Shown piece by piece: positions 1 through 10,441 of a stretch of 60,500 nucleotides of DNA; position 1 is the stretch's first letter, and every line of letters begins with the position of its first letter. The DNA comes from Apostichopus japonicus. Its lineage: Eukaryota; Echinodermata; Holothuroidea; Aspidochirotida; Stichopodidae. Both the position numbers and the translations under genes were made by a program. The stretch is taken from the NCBI RefSeq assembly GCF_037975245.1, contig NC_092576.1, positions 24,388,111 to 24,448,610 on the forward strand, written 5' to 3'. A model generated the notes under the pieces. That model was not told where the DNA came from, made no database searches, and saw only the letters and a program-made list of their open reading frames with translations.

Positions 1-383
1 CCTGGTAAGTTAATGTTTGCTGCCTGCTCTGGTCTTATTATACTTATGTCTCTGTGACTAGCTCTGTATTAAAGCTAGGACTAAAACAGCTATCCAAGAA
101 CCCTGGTAAGTTAATGTTTGCTGCCTGCTCTGGTCTTGTTATACTTATGTCTCTGTGACTAGCTCTGTATTAAAGCTAGGACTAAAACAGCTATCCAAGA
201 ACCCTGGTAAGTTAATGTTTGCTGCCTGCGCTGGTCTTATTATAGTCTAAATTGTGACTAGCTCTGTATTAAAGTTAGGACTAAAACTGCTATCCAAGAA
301 CCCTGGTAAGTTAATGTTTGCTGCCTGCGCTGGTCTTATTATAGTCTAAATTGTGACTAGCTCTGTATTAAAGTTAGGACTAA
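1..383 (+). repeat. 101-bp tandem repeat carrying splice-site-like signals
   Basis: About 3.8 copies of a ~101-bp unit start near positions 2, 102, 203 and 302 (spacing 101, 101, 99). The last copy decays after about 383. Each of the first four unit starts carries CCTG followed by GTAAGT, a near-consensus 5' splice site (GTAAGT at 5-10, 106-111, 207-212 and 306-311). About 44 bp before the second to fourth of these lies a pyrimidine-rich stretch ending in GACTAG, which could serve as an acceptor. The array lies just upstream of the first visible exon of the left gene. It may be repeated intron sequence or a duplicated exon-intron junction. The repeat is certain; a splicing role is inference. 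Confidence 0.9.
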
Positions 384-702
384 GCTGCTGGCTGTACCAA
401 ACAGGCATTCAGTTCATAAATAGCTGAGTGATGATACATTTTTCAAAATTTGTCATATTTCAAGCAAGGTTTTTATCAACTTTATAAAACAAGATATTAG
501 AAAAGTGCAACTGCCCCATATTTAACATAAAAATTAGCTGGGGCACCTATAATTTCATTTTGGCACCTAAGGAATTGATCATTGCAATTATTGAGTTACT
601 TGATGATTGTTTATGCATTTTGGTATCTTATGTTGTTAATTTCTGGATGTTGTTGATGGCTTTTAATCATTTTTCCCCCTCCTACTCCTTCTCCATCTCC
701 AG

Positions 703-836
703 ACACTCAAAACCGTCTGCTTGCCATCATTAAACCAAATCAAAGTAAGAAGGAACGTTTCTTGAGCGCTGCTGCAGCCGCTGCAGCCCTATCGTCAAGT
801 ATCGAGAGTCCTGCGACTCCTGTGATCCCGAAACAG
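703..836 (+). CDS. Internal exon of an unidentified gene (left gene)
   Basis: I infer this exon from a good acceptor (pyrimidine-rich tract ending in CTCCAG just before 703) and a good donor (CAG followed by GTGAGA at 837). It is 134 bp long: two bases complete a codon begun in an earlier exon, then come 44 codons ending on a codon boundary. The peptide starts TQNRLLAIIKPNQ, then a basic KKERF segment, then an alanine run of about seven residues and a Ser/Pro-rich tail. It joins in frame to the exon at 1601. Earlier exons lie outside the window or in the repeat at 1-305. I do not recognise the family; the Ala run and basic patches suggest a nuclear protein. The ORF is short, so the call rests on the splice sites and the phase match. 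Confidence 0.75.
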
Positions 837-1600
837 GTGAGATGATGTGCAACACACATAGTAGTCTGTAGGCAAAGACACTAAACTATTCATTCATTCA
901 TTTATTTAATTGTTTCTTCACAATATAAATACATAAGTTAACTAAGTCACAAAACATATCAACAACAGGGAAAATTGTGAAAGGAAGCACTCCACAAAAA
1001 CTAGAGGGCTTGTCTAGTAGAGCGCTCACATATGTAACTAGAGAGAACAATAAAAGAAAACAGTCACACTTATATCCACCCACACACCGACCCAACACGT
1101 ATAAACCACCCACAATGTCTTCATTAGGTACTAATCTTGAGGAACAATTGGAGAAGAATATTGCAAGTAACTTTATGTAGGATGCAGCCGACCACAACTT
1201 GCCCATTTTTAGCATATTTAGCACTTTGCGACACTGGCTACATTATTCCCAGACTTCTCATACGATGTACAGGTTGAGTGAATGTATTGCGCCTAAGTCT
1301 AAGTGTACAGTGTGAGGATTGATGAATGCATTTATTTTGCAATTTTTAATACAAATAGTATGTTGTTTTACACTCTTGTGATGGTTTAGTCTCTGCATTG
1401 TTAGGGTGCTCGTTTACCCTCTTTGTTTCAGAAGTCTCGTGATGGTTTCTTTAAAGGACTTCAGATCTGTAACACCCTTGTTATTTCGTCGTCCCATAAT
1501 CACATTCCTGACATAATGATGATAAGGCTTGCTACATTATCTTACAGACATAGTACAATTTGCTGTTCATCAATTTTGTGTTTATTCTTTAATTTTTTAG

Positions 1601-2638
1601 GAAACATCGCTACCTCCAAAGAAACGAGCTCTGATCGAACCTGTGGTCACAGTGAAACCGTTGGAACCTGAAGTATCGACTATCTCAGAGGTGCCGATCA
1701 GCGAACCTCAGATAACGAAGAACGACTTCAAGACCAAGATAACGATTAAGATTCCTAAGCAGTCCTACCAGCCCCTGTCTCCCTCCCCTAGTAGTTGCGA
1801 CACCATACATTCCACGGTCAGCTCACCCGATCTGAGATCGCCCAAGTCAGAGGCAGGATCAGAATCCGGTGCATCCTCGGTCCGATCTGACATCTCCTCG
1901 CCGAGGGTACGGCTTCGTAGACATTCCACCCTGCAGGCTCTCTTGATGAGGGACTCTCCGTTGGACGTATCCATGGACGAGCTGAAGGGTAAAAAGAAAC
2001 CATGGAAACAGACTTCGAATTCGTCGTCGCTCTCGTCGTCCGATAAGACGCCCGCCAAGGACACCGCCGAGAAGGCTAGCAGATCCAGACGAAACGGTAA
2101 AGACGGACTGACGAACGGCAGGAGGAGCAACAGCAGTGCCGTCTCCGAGGAAGCGATGAGCGTGTTTGACTTTGACGAGGATACCGGGAGCAAGGATTCG
2201 TACATCTTACCGGTCTCTGCGGCCAACAGTCCGTTCGAACCCATGGACGTGCTGCAGGACTCCCTGCAGGATGAGATGAACAGTACCATTAACAGTATAC
2301 TAGGACTGCAGAAGGCGAGTCCCGGTGAGGGGAGCCAACAGGAGGATGGTGGAGGCGGTTCTCAGGATACCCTCCTACCCAGTGCCGTGTTTGAGAGTCA
2401 TTCGATCGATGACGACGATGATTTCTATGACAGTGTAGACACCTTGAGTAAGATCACATCTTATAGCAGTATGTTAGATTCAGGAGGAGAAGGGATGCCT
2501 GGAGATGGCAGCAGCAGCAGGGATGCTGTGGCCAGCCTACAGGCAGAGCTGGACATCATGATGGAAGGTGATGACTCGCAGGAATCTAAACCCTCTGACC
2601 ATGACCTGGAAGCAGCGGTCAATAGCATACTCTTCTAG
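1601..2638 (+). CDS. Terminal coding exon of an unidentified Ser-rich nuclear-type protein
   Basis: The exon begins after a strong acceptor (T-rich tract ending in TTTTTTAG at 1600) and runs 345 codons to TAG at 2636-2638. It is phase-compatible with the exon ending at 836, so the window shows the last ~389 residues. Near its start is a PPKKR basic motif that could act as a nuclear localisation signal, then a KTKITIKIPK segment. Next comes a long disordered stretch rich in Ser, Pro and charged residues, with many SP and RS-type sites. Acidic patches follow (FDFDED, DDDDDF). Two similar short motifs, DEMNSTINSIL and DLEAAVNSILF, lie near the end; the second forms the C-terminus. Codon use is more GC-rich than the flanking DNA. 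No catalytic or named domain is visible. A chromatin or transcription regulator is plausible, but the name is unknown. Candidate AATAAA poly(A) signals lie at about 3835 and further downstream. Confidence 0.85.
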   Translation, partial: ETSLPPKKRALIEPVVTVKPLEPEVSTISEVPISEPQITKNDFKTKITIKIPKQSYQPLSPSPSSCDTIHSTVSSPDLRSPKSEAGSESGASSVRSDISSPRVRLRRHSTLQALLMRDSPLDVSMDELKGKKKPWKQTSNSSSLSSSDKTPAKDTAEKASRSRRNGKDGLTNGRRSNSSAVSEEAMSVFDFDEDTGSKDSYILPVSAANSPFEPMDVLQDSLQDEMNSTINSILGLQKASPGEGSQQEDGGGGSQDTLLPSAVFESHSIDDDDDFYDSVDTLSKITSYSSMLDSGGEGMPGDGSSSRDAVASLQAELDIMMEGDDSQESKPSDHDLEAAVNSILF

Positions 2639-2916
2639 CAGGGTCAGGAATCTAAACCCTCTGACCATGGTCTGGAAGCAGCGGTCAATAGCATACTCTT
2701 CTAGCAGGGTCAGGAATCTAAACCCTCTGACCATTGTCTGGAAGCAGCGGTCAATAGCATACTCTTCTAGCAGGGTCAGGAATCTAAACCCTCAGACCAT
2801 GGTCTGGAAGCAGCGGTCAATAGCATACTCTTCTAGCAGGGTCAAGAATCTAAACCCTCTGACCATGGTCTGGAAGCAGCGGTCAATAGCATACTCTTCT
2901 AGCAGGGTCAGGAATT
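2579..2916 (+). repeat. 66-bp tandem repeat spanning the stop codon and 3' UTR
   Basis: Five full units start at 2579, 2645, 2711, 2777 and 2843, with a short remnant at 2909. Unit 1 is the last 20 codons of the left gene including its TAG, plus six 3' bases. Units 2-5 therefore lie in the 3' UTR and each repeats the same C-terminal codons and stop. The period is 22 codons, so all copies keep the same frame. The few differences between copies are largely synonymous. Another frame across the array is also open, but only because the period is a multiple of three. Confidence 0.97.
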
Positions 2917-4456
2917 ACTACCCACCCTTTCAAGTGTTTATTTACAGTTCAAAGGTCATCATCACTGACAGTACTAGTCCATATATAGCAGCTCAATGAT
3001 ATGGTTGAACAAGACAAGAATCGGCTGGTTATTGATACGATGGGAACACTCTGTCCATGTACTTCTAAACAAGAAAAGGAGCTTAATATGAAAGGTTGTA
3101 AATGCAACTCCTATAACTAGTTACAGAAGTAAGTTTGAAGCAGGAATCAGTTAAACAGATTGGTGGACACATTGAATAAGATAAATGGTTAGTCCCACTA
3201 TATATGTAATTTATTGCTCAGATGTGTGATTAGTCCGAAGAATTTGGTGCTGTACGTTATAAAGTCCCACCACGTTGTTGTTGTTTAAGGAGGAATTTGG
3301 AAAGTTTGTAATACATTTGGGTGACCAGTATTGAACTGGAAAGTGTTAGTGTTTGGTCTGAGTGTGCTTCCAGAGTTGTGACAAGGATAATAATAACATG
3401 GAGAGCCAGTGTATAACATTATTTAGAACAGATTTGGGATGAACTTGATGACTAAGTATGCAAGCCCCCCCCCCTCCCTAGGATGTGAATTTATTGAAGG
3501 TAATAACAAAGTGTGAGGTTAAAATTATACAGAATCGACCTTGTGTAACGTTGGTCCAACTCATGGGAAGTATAATATTCAGTCCCCAATCATCTGTGGT
3601 GACATGATATGGACTGCACCAACAAACTGCATTTGTTATCCGTCCAAACTTGAAAAGAAGTCAGTTCACCTGGAAGATGGTATTTCTTCTGTACATAGGA
3701 TTATATTTTAAGTTGGAAAGTTGTGAATCCGATAGCTTCATCTAAATTACACATTAAATTTAAGTGTGGAAGGTGTCCTCATTGCATAGGTGAAACATTT
3801 GATGTGTTTGTTTAAGAGAGAGTCTCTCAAATGAAATAAATATGAAAGGTTTCAGAATCATGAGCAGTTTCAAACAGGAGTTGGACCAAGGTCTTCCTTG
3901 TGAATGTGTCTTGTTAGCACTCGGACTGTTACACAATTGAAGTTCTGATTATCCAGATTGGGGGTTACTTTGAGACATTTGTAAGGGCGTGATGTTAATG
4001 CTTTGTTACAGCAGTTTGTATGGGATGGTTGAAGGAGAGAATTAAACAGGATGTCATGATACCATCTGAGGTTGGATTCACTCAGATATGGATGATGCAG
4101 GTAGTCACCCTGTACAGTGTCACATCAGCACTAATGACCTGCAAAACAATCTAACAAAGTCTGTTGATTTATTGAAGGAGCTGCAGTATTAAACAGCATA
4201 GAGAGGACGGAAGCTTTAAAACTATCACATAGGGTTTATAACCTCTTTTCAATGCTTGAGAATGCCTTGCTAGGTTTAAACTGTGTGTTACCAGGGTGAA
4301 GTAGAAATATGGGACTTTGGCAGGATGGGAGTTGCCAGTAACTTGCAACAGATGGTATCCAACACAGGTCCATGTCGTTTGCATTGAGGTCTGGGATGCG
4401 GGACGTAAGGAGTCTTAAATGTCATTGTGTGATAATCCTTGTACCGGATTATCATC
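2917..4456. other. Probable 3' UTR and intergenic DNA
   Basis: No gene is seen. The stretch follows the stop codon of the left gene. It has an AATAAA near 3835 that could end the transcript, a short C run near 3466, and otherwise unstructured AT-rich sequence. Confidence 0.5.
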
Positions 4457-4998
4457 CATGGTTTCACTATGTTAAATGCTGGTTAATGCATGGTTTCACT
4501 ATGTTAAATGCTGGTTAATGCATGGTCTCACTATGTTAATGCTAGTTACTGCATGGTTTCACTATGTTAATGCTAGTTACTGCATGGTTTCACTATGTTA
4601 AATGCTGGTTAATGCATGGTTTCACTATGTTAAATACTGGTTAATGCATGGTGTCACTATGTTAATGCTGGTTAATGCATGGTTTCACTATGTTAAATGC
4701 TGGTTAATGCATGGTTTGGCTATGTTAAATGCTGGTTAATGCATGGTTTCACTATGTTAAATGCTGGTTAATGCATGGTTTCACTATGTTAAATACTAGT
4801 TAATGCATGGTTTCACTACATTTAAATACTAGTTAATGCATGGTTTCACTGTGTTAAATGCTGGTTAATGCATGGTTTCACTATGTTAAATGCTGGTTAA
4901 TGCATGGTTTCACTGTGTTAAATGCTGGTTAATGCATGGTTTCACTATGTTAAATGCTGGTTAATGCATGGTTTCACTATGTTAATGCTGGTTAATGC
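4457..4998. repeat. 32-bp minisatellite, about 17 copies
   Basis: Repeated unit of about 32 bp beginning CATGGTTTCACTATGTTAAA, with 30-bp variants lacking two bases and base variants (TGCTGGTT/TACTAGTT). The ORF reading out of its right end is repeat-derived and not a gene. Confidence 0.97.
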
Positions 4999-7089
4999 AC
5001 GTAAACTGAATTACACAGCACTAGACACAACCACCACACACGGTTTACCTTTTAATCTTTATGCCACCGCACACACACACACTATGCATATAGTATATCA
5101 CAGTCACAAATGGTTGTCAAAGACAAACATATCATGGGAGGGTTCTGCTATTCAGAATAGCATGTACTTGTTGGTAAGATTTGGAACAGAGACTGACTTT
5201 GCTGGAAACACAGATGAATATGGAATAGGAATTATGGTCACAGAGATGAAATAACATTATATAATATTAAAAAAAAACAGTATCATGATATGGTCTAGGT
5301 GGTAGGAAATATTGTGAAGAAATTGTTGTTGCAAGGTAACATTTAAGATGATTTTATATGGGGTGCGTCGACGGTGAATCTAGGGCTAGAGCAGTATATG
5401 CTGATCTTCTGCCAGTGGCTAGGTTCAAGAGACCAAACACAACCAGAAAACTGAAAATGAAACTTTTAAGAACTTTTGAAATAAAGCATATTGAGTACTT
5501 TTTTTCCATTAATTTAATGCTGTTTATTTATGTTATTTATACAAGACAGAATCTTGGTAGTTTTGTGTTTGAAATATGCTCTCCAAGGTTTCTGATATTT
5601 CTTGTGGTTGGTTTAGAGTTGTCACTTGAAATGATCAGATTGTATTTGATTCAAAGCTCATAGGATAAGAAGAGAGCTTAATATTCTACTTCTAAGATGC
5701 CCCCACCCCTTCCCCTCCCCTCGCATTGAGTCATGATGTAGAGACTGGATAGTTCCAGTTGATCTAATTGTGTTCATAATTTACTGTAAGTGAAATGTGA
5801 GCATGTTGATGTTCACACTTATACCAAGATAACATTACGTGTGGCTTTTCCATCTGACTAAATCTTTGTTTCAAATGCAACATGTTCATATCATTGAATG
5901 GTCAACTATGACTGGTTTGTTATTGGACCACACACACTGACAGGGTACCTAGCCCTGATATCGGTAGTAATATGGTTGATACTGTGTGCACTACGTTAAC
6001 ATAAAGTCAACGGAGTAGTCTTGACAGCTGTGAGGAAATACAGGGGTGGGAGATGGTGGGGGGGGGGGTGTTTCAACAAGGATGGAATCATTCTCCTATT
6101 ATACCGTGCAATATTCTCTCATTGTGACCTCTGTCAATGTGTCGGCATCAGCAATGAAATGGAGTTTGTTGACAGAAATTTGTATTGAAATATTTCTTTT
6201 GTATGGTATGGAGATGAAACTTTTGTTGCAAAGGAACATTTTTGTAATGTTCTCTGTTATTGAGCAATTATGGTGATATTTAAATTATATGCAAAGAGGG
6301 AAAGAATAAATGTGCTCCAAATTGATAAGATATCTTTATCTGTGATTTGTTTATATGTAGATGTAATTAACATAGCCAGTTGATTGACCGGCTATGCTGC
6401 CATAACTGTCATGAACCATTCCATCTTTTAGATTCCTATATACTAAAGCTTGCTAAGCAGTATAATGGATAAGCAAGATTAACATTTCACTTGGGTTAGT
6501 ATTAAACTGTTAAAGTCAGGATAAATTGGTTCAAGTGTGATGTCAGTATTAAAACAAACCCATTTCTGTCTGAATAACTGTACTTTTTCCTTGGACATTG
6601 GAAGGCATCATATTATATGAAAATTAGATTTAGAAGGCAGTAAGGCTTGGTGTGGTAACCATGGAGATGTGCATGACCATTGAAACTTTCAGTTAATGAA
6701 CTAACTAAACATATGTATAGGACTACCAAAGCAATTTAGTGTGTTCTAGTCCATAGATGGGGGAGAATTAACCCAACAGTCTATGGCAACAGAAACTGGT
6801 GAAATGGGACAATTTACATTTGACATTCTTTGTTATAAGCATTGTTTGAACCTCTAAGAAAATCCAGTTTGTAATTCTGAAGTGAATGTTACAGTATGTG
6901 GAATCTTGGCTGGTGGTTCATGTGATGGAACAATATATCAGTGTTTTATAGTGACTTGATGTTTCGACACTGGTCCCAATGATTAGAAATTGTAACCCTT
7001 AATGTTGGTCATAACCCCATCAAAGAAGTCCAGTAACTTTGCGACTGAAAGGATTACTCTTGAAGCTTTAGTATTTGCTTTCATGTACT
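4999..7089. other. Intergenic DNA without a recognisable gene
   Basis: AT-rich sequence with short fortuitous ORFs, a C/T-rich patch near 5700 and a G run near 6060. AATAAA motifs at about 5480 and 6305 could be distal poly(A) signals of the left gene. Nothing else is supported. Confidence 0.5.
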
Positions 7090-7423
7090 GAGTGGCGGAG
7101 CAAGGGGTATTGGTCAGGGGGTGAGAATGGTCTGTAGGGGCGCTTTCGAAACTATCAAAGACGAGCGCCACCACAGGTTAGCGCGGAGCATACAGAAATT
7201 TTTTGAGTAAAGATACTCCCTAGATTGCCGGAAATGACCCTTTCCGGGCCTTGCTAATTTGCAGATAATGTGACAAATGTCAATAGGTAGATGAGAGCGG
7301 AATAAAAAAGTCAATAATCGCGAAGAAGTAAAAAGCTGAAAAGGGCGCCAGCAGTCCATTTGAGTCCGTCAGGGGGGCATCCGCCACCCCCTTCCCCCTG
7401 ACTGTATGGAGGCTCCGCCACTG
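7090..7423. mobile_element. hAT-type MITE, copy 1
   Basis: A 334-bp element with short terminal inverted repeats: the left end reads GAGTGGCGGAGC and the right end, reverse-complemented, reads CAGTGGCGGAGC. The flanking octamers CATGTACT and TATGTACG share six of eight bases, consistent with an aged 8-bp target-site duplication typical of hAT elements. Its interior (AGCGCCACCA, GTTAGCGCGGAGC, a GGAAATG...CTTTCC stem) matches the elements at 9135 and 10172. It has no transposase, so it is non-autonomous. Confidence 0.75.
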
Positions 7424-7938
7424 TATGTACGCAGCCAAATGTATGGGAACCTCTCAGTACATTGCACCAGACTCTTAGAGGAAGTTCAAAATGCCCCCAC
7501 CAACTTAGGTAAGTTAGTTCAACCCTCCTCTACACACTTACTGTTCATTGCCCAGTAAGTTCGTAGCAGAATTTAAACTGCTGGCTTTTGTGTATATTAT
7601 ACTTGGGTTACACTCCTGGGATTCGATGCCAAGCTGAATAGAATTGAAAGTATAGACTAGTGTAATGTGAGACAGGTAGTACATTTAGTAGTATGCATAC
7701 CTGCATTACATTACACCTGCCTTACTTGCAGTGGCTTTATATATGTATAGAATTACAAGCAGGGTGACCAGGCTATAGCAGCATCTTCCCGCTCATCAAC
7801 CTTCAAATTATATTTTTTTCTGAAACGGTTCATTCAATTTCTGGTCACGGTTGTCTTTCCTGCCTCCCACTCGGATGGCATCAAGTCTAAAGTAGAATTT
7901 CACAAGTCAGTTTAAACTGTTGTAATCTTAATGTGGTC

Positions 7939-8041
7939 GGTCCTATCATGGTATATATGTAAATGGAACCACTATATACTAGTATTTGAGAGCTAGTCAC
8001 TTTGGTCATTGCAAGAAAATCTGTCATTTCACAACTTGCTT
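7939..8041 (+). repeat. ~100-bp direct repeat, left copy
   Basis: This block, starting GGTCCTATCATGG, recurs at 9824-9921 in the same orientation with few differences. The pair flanks the hAT-like element at 8215-9606. The ends do not look like LTR ends (no TG...CA), so a segmental duplication that predates the insertion is as likely as a retroelement remnant. Confidence 0.85.
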
Positions 8042-8214
8042 GTAAAGGGTGTGAAGACTCGCGCTAAAAGAAACGTTTGATGCCGGTAATCTGACATAGT
8101 TTCGAATGAGGTGTAACAGAAGTGTTAGACACCACGATCGATCCCAGAAAATACACACACAGCTTGCGTATACCGTCGGTATTTAGACACTAGTGTACAG
8201 TCAGTACATACAGC

Positions 8215-9606
8215 CAGTGTCGTCGCCAAGGGGGGGCCAGGGGGGCACGTGCCCCCCTGGAAAACCTAGTGCCCCCGAGTGCCCCCCCCCCATCTGAGAT
8301 TTGGTTTGGTAAAAAAATATATATATATTTTGTTATATTCAACTCCCATCATCTGAGTTGGTTTTTCATAAGGACAAAGAAGCACAGTAATTCGTATTTT
8401 CTTCAAATGAGCTGCGAAAAAATGAACAAGTTTATCCTTGAACGTCGGGTATCGAAGTCGTAACCCGCGCCATCACAACAGGTGTCGATATTTACATTGA
8501 GTGTGTCAGTGCTCACGCCATACCAGCGGATATACAAGTCCGCTTCGCGAGCTACATGATTGTGAGAAGGGAGGGTACTTGCAATATGTTGCCTTGGTCT
8601 GAGGTTGACAGGTTAGAAGCTGACGAAATGTGAGAATGTGAGGGTCCGCAGGCACCATACTTGCCTATATTCGTGGACCCATATATTAACCCTGTTGTGT
8701 AGGGGGTGCAGAGGTCATTTGAGGTCAGATTCTTGTAGGAACAAATGGCGAATGTTCACACCTGCATACTGAGCCATACTCGATGCGTGATCAAACTTTG
8801 GATTGCATGGTGAGATCCCTGATAGGAGCCAATAACGATGCTGGAACCTGTTACATCTTAATAGATAATGGGCGAAAACGAGAAGGACAAGAAAGGAGTC
8901 GGGGTCATGCACACATAAATTCAACAAATGCAGGTTCTATTGATAGGGTTAGGCATAATATCGACAGCATGTGGTTCATATCCTCTGCAAAATTCTGCGC
9001 CTTGTTAAAATCATTACCTCAAAAATAGCAATTTCTGGAGATATCTTCAGATCGAATTTAGCATCAAATGTGGCAGCATTTTGCATCTAGCCCATCCTCC
9101 GTATGCGAAAATTTTCCAAAGGGGAGGGGGGGGGCAGTGGCGGCGGAACCGAGGGGGCCCCTTACTACACTCAAAAACGTCTTTGCGAGAACACTACGAG
9201 TAATAGCTACTCTCTTAAAACACCATCGAATATACAAATTACAATGTTTTTACAGACTTTTACGTGCAATCTGAGAAATTGCAGGCTTGAGACCCATATT
9301 TTAGGGCTAGGTATTCGCAGCATAAAATACTCGGGAAGTGCCGTTTCCGGCCATCTGGGGGTTTGAAAAACCCAAAATTTTCTTGTACGCTCCGCGCCAA
9401 CTGATGGTGGCGCTCCACTGAGATAGTCTCTACACATTGGCCCCCCCCAATAATTTTCTCGTTCCGCCGCGCCTGGAGGGGCACCCCCTTCCCTTAGGCC
9501 CCTCCCCAGGACATTGATCCGTATCCATCTAAGTGCCCCCCATCAAATGCTAGTGCCCCCCTGTGCCCCCCCCCCCCCCAGACTGAAAAGTCTGGTGACG
9601 CCACTG
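8215..9606. mobile_element. Non-autonomous hAT-type DNA transposon (1.39 kb)
   Basis: The left end reads CAGTGTCGTCGCCA and the right end, reverse-complemented, reads CAGTGGCGTCACCA (12 of 14 match). Both are followed inward by G-rich runs on the outward-reading strand. The element is bounded by a perfect 8-bp duplication CATACAGC (8207-8214 and 9607-9614), the hallmark of hAT insertion. No transposase-like reading frame is visible; the short ORFs inside show no DDE or zinc-finger features. A smaller MITE (9135-9475) sits inside it. Confidence 0.88.
9135..9475. mobile_element. hAT-type MITE, copy 2, nested in a larger element
   Basis: Left end CAGTGGCGGCGGAAC; right end reverse-complemented CAGGCGCGGCGGAAC, giving imperfect ~15-bp inverted repeats. 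Read on the - strand, the interior carries the same AGCGCCACCA, AGTTGGCGCGGAGCGTAC and GGAAACGGCACTT blocks as copies 1 and 3. The left flank is a G run and the right flank GAGGGGCA, so the target duplication is not clear. It interrupts the 1.39-kb element and is therefore the younger insertion. Confidence 0.7.
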
Positions 9607-9823
9607 CATACAGCTGCAGTCAATACCCACAGCACAGTGTAAAAACGATACAGCGATGGACATCTCAGGTCCAGCTAAAGATAACAATGTATTACGTTCC
9701 ATTACTGTCTGCAGTTGGTAGCGACAAGCAGAAAACTTCACTTCCAAGCAACGGAAAGTTAACTTTTTTTCAAATGGCCCGGGACGCAGTTTGGGGCGAG
9801 TCTTCAATGCCTTTAATCTGGCA

Positions 9824-9921
9824 GGTCCTATCATGGTCTATGTAAATGGAACCACTATATACTAGTATTAGCTAGCCGCTTTGGTCATTGCAAGAAAATC
9901 TGTCATTTCACAACTTGCTTT
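9824..9921 (+). repeat. ~100-bp direct repeat, right copy
   Basis: Partner of 7939-8041, beginning GGTCCTATCATGG and ending CACAACTTGCTT. It differs by a few substitutions and small indels. Confidence 0.85.
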
Positions 9922-10171
9922 TAACTGTATTTTCATCCCTAGCATTGCATACAGTATCTTGGGTTGCCTTAAAGATTGCAGATTTAGTTCACTTAAGTTA
10001 ATTTGAGTTCTCAACTACGTTGCTCAAGCACATCCATCTGCGGTGTATTCAAATCTTTCTTTAGCTGACAAATATTGCAGAGATAAACAGTATTACTGAA
10101 TATCAATGAATAAAATGCATGTTCTGTCTATGGTAGAACAGCAATCTCAGCACTGTATGTTCAACTGGCTT

Positions 10172-10433
10172 CAGGCGGGTAGCGAGGAATTTGCCAAGGG
10201 AGGGGCGAAACTTGTAGGCAAAATATCTTAGCGTAGCGCCACCATAAGTTGGCGCGACGCGTACAAGAAAATGTTGGCCGAAAATGCCTCCCAGATCGCT
10301 GGAAATGGCACTTTCCAGGCCTTGTAAGTTGCATCTAAGCATTTTCTATTTTAAAATTACTAGCGATATCATAAGAAAATATGCTCAAGGGGGCGATCGC
10401 CCCTTCCCCCCCCCCCCCCTGGCTACGCGCCTG
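10172..10433. mobile_element. hAT-type MITE, copy 3, with perfect target duplication
   Basis: A 262-bp element with inverted ends CAGGCGGGTAGCGAGG and CAGGCGCGTAGCCAGG, bounded by a perfect 8-bp direct repeat ACTGGCTT (10164-10171 and 10434-10441). The interior shares the AGCGCCACCATAAGTTGGCG and GGAAATGGCACTTTCCAGGC blocks with the copies at 7090 and 9135. It ends in a long C run. No coding capacity. Confidence 0.92.
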
Positions 10434-10441
10434 ACTGGCTT

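Noticed and set aside
1765-2289. 174-aa - strand ORF
   Set aside because: It is a shadow of the real + strand coding exon, with no splice or domain support.
2568-2999. 143-aa ORF overlapping the end of the left gene
   Set aside because: It reads the 66-bp tandem repeat in the wrong frame; the period of 22 codons keeps it open.
4457-4998. CRISPR-like array
   Set aside because: Repeats are contiguous at 30-32 bp with no unique spacers; it is a minisatellite in a eukaryotic genome.
8783-9028. Transposase fragment inside the 1.39-kb hAT element
   Set aside because: The 81-aa frame has no DDE, dimerisation or zinc-finger features.
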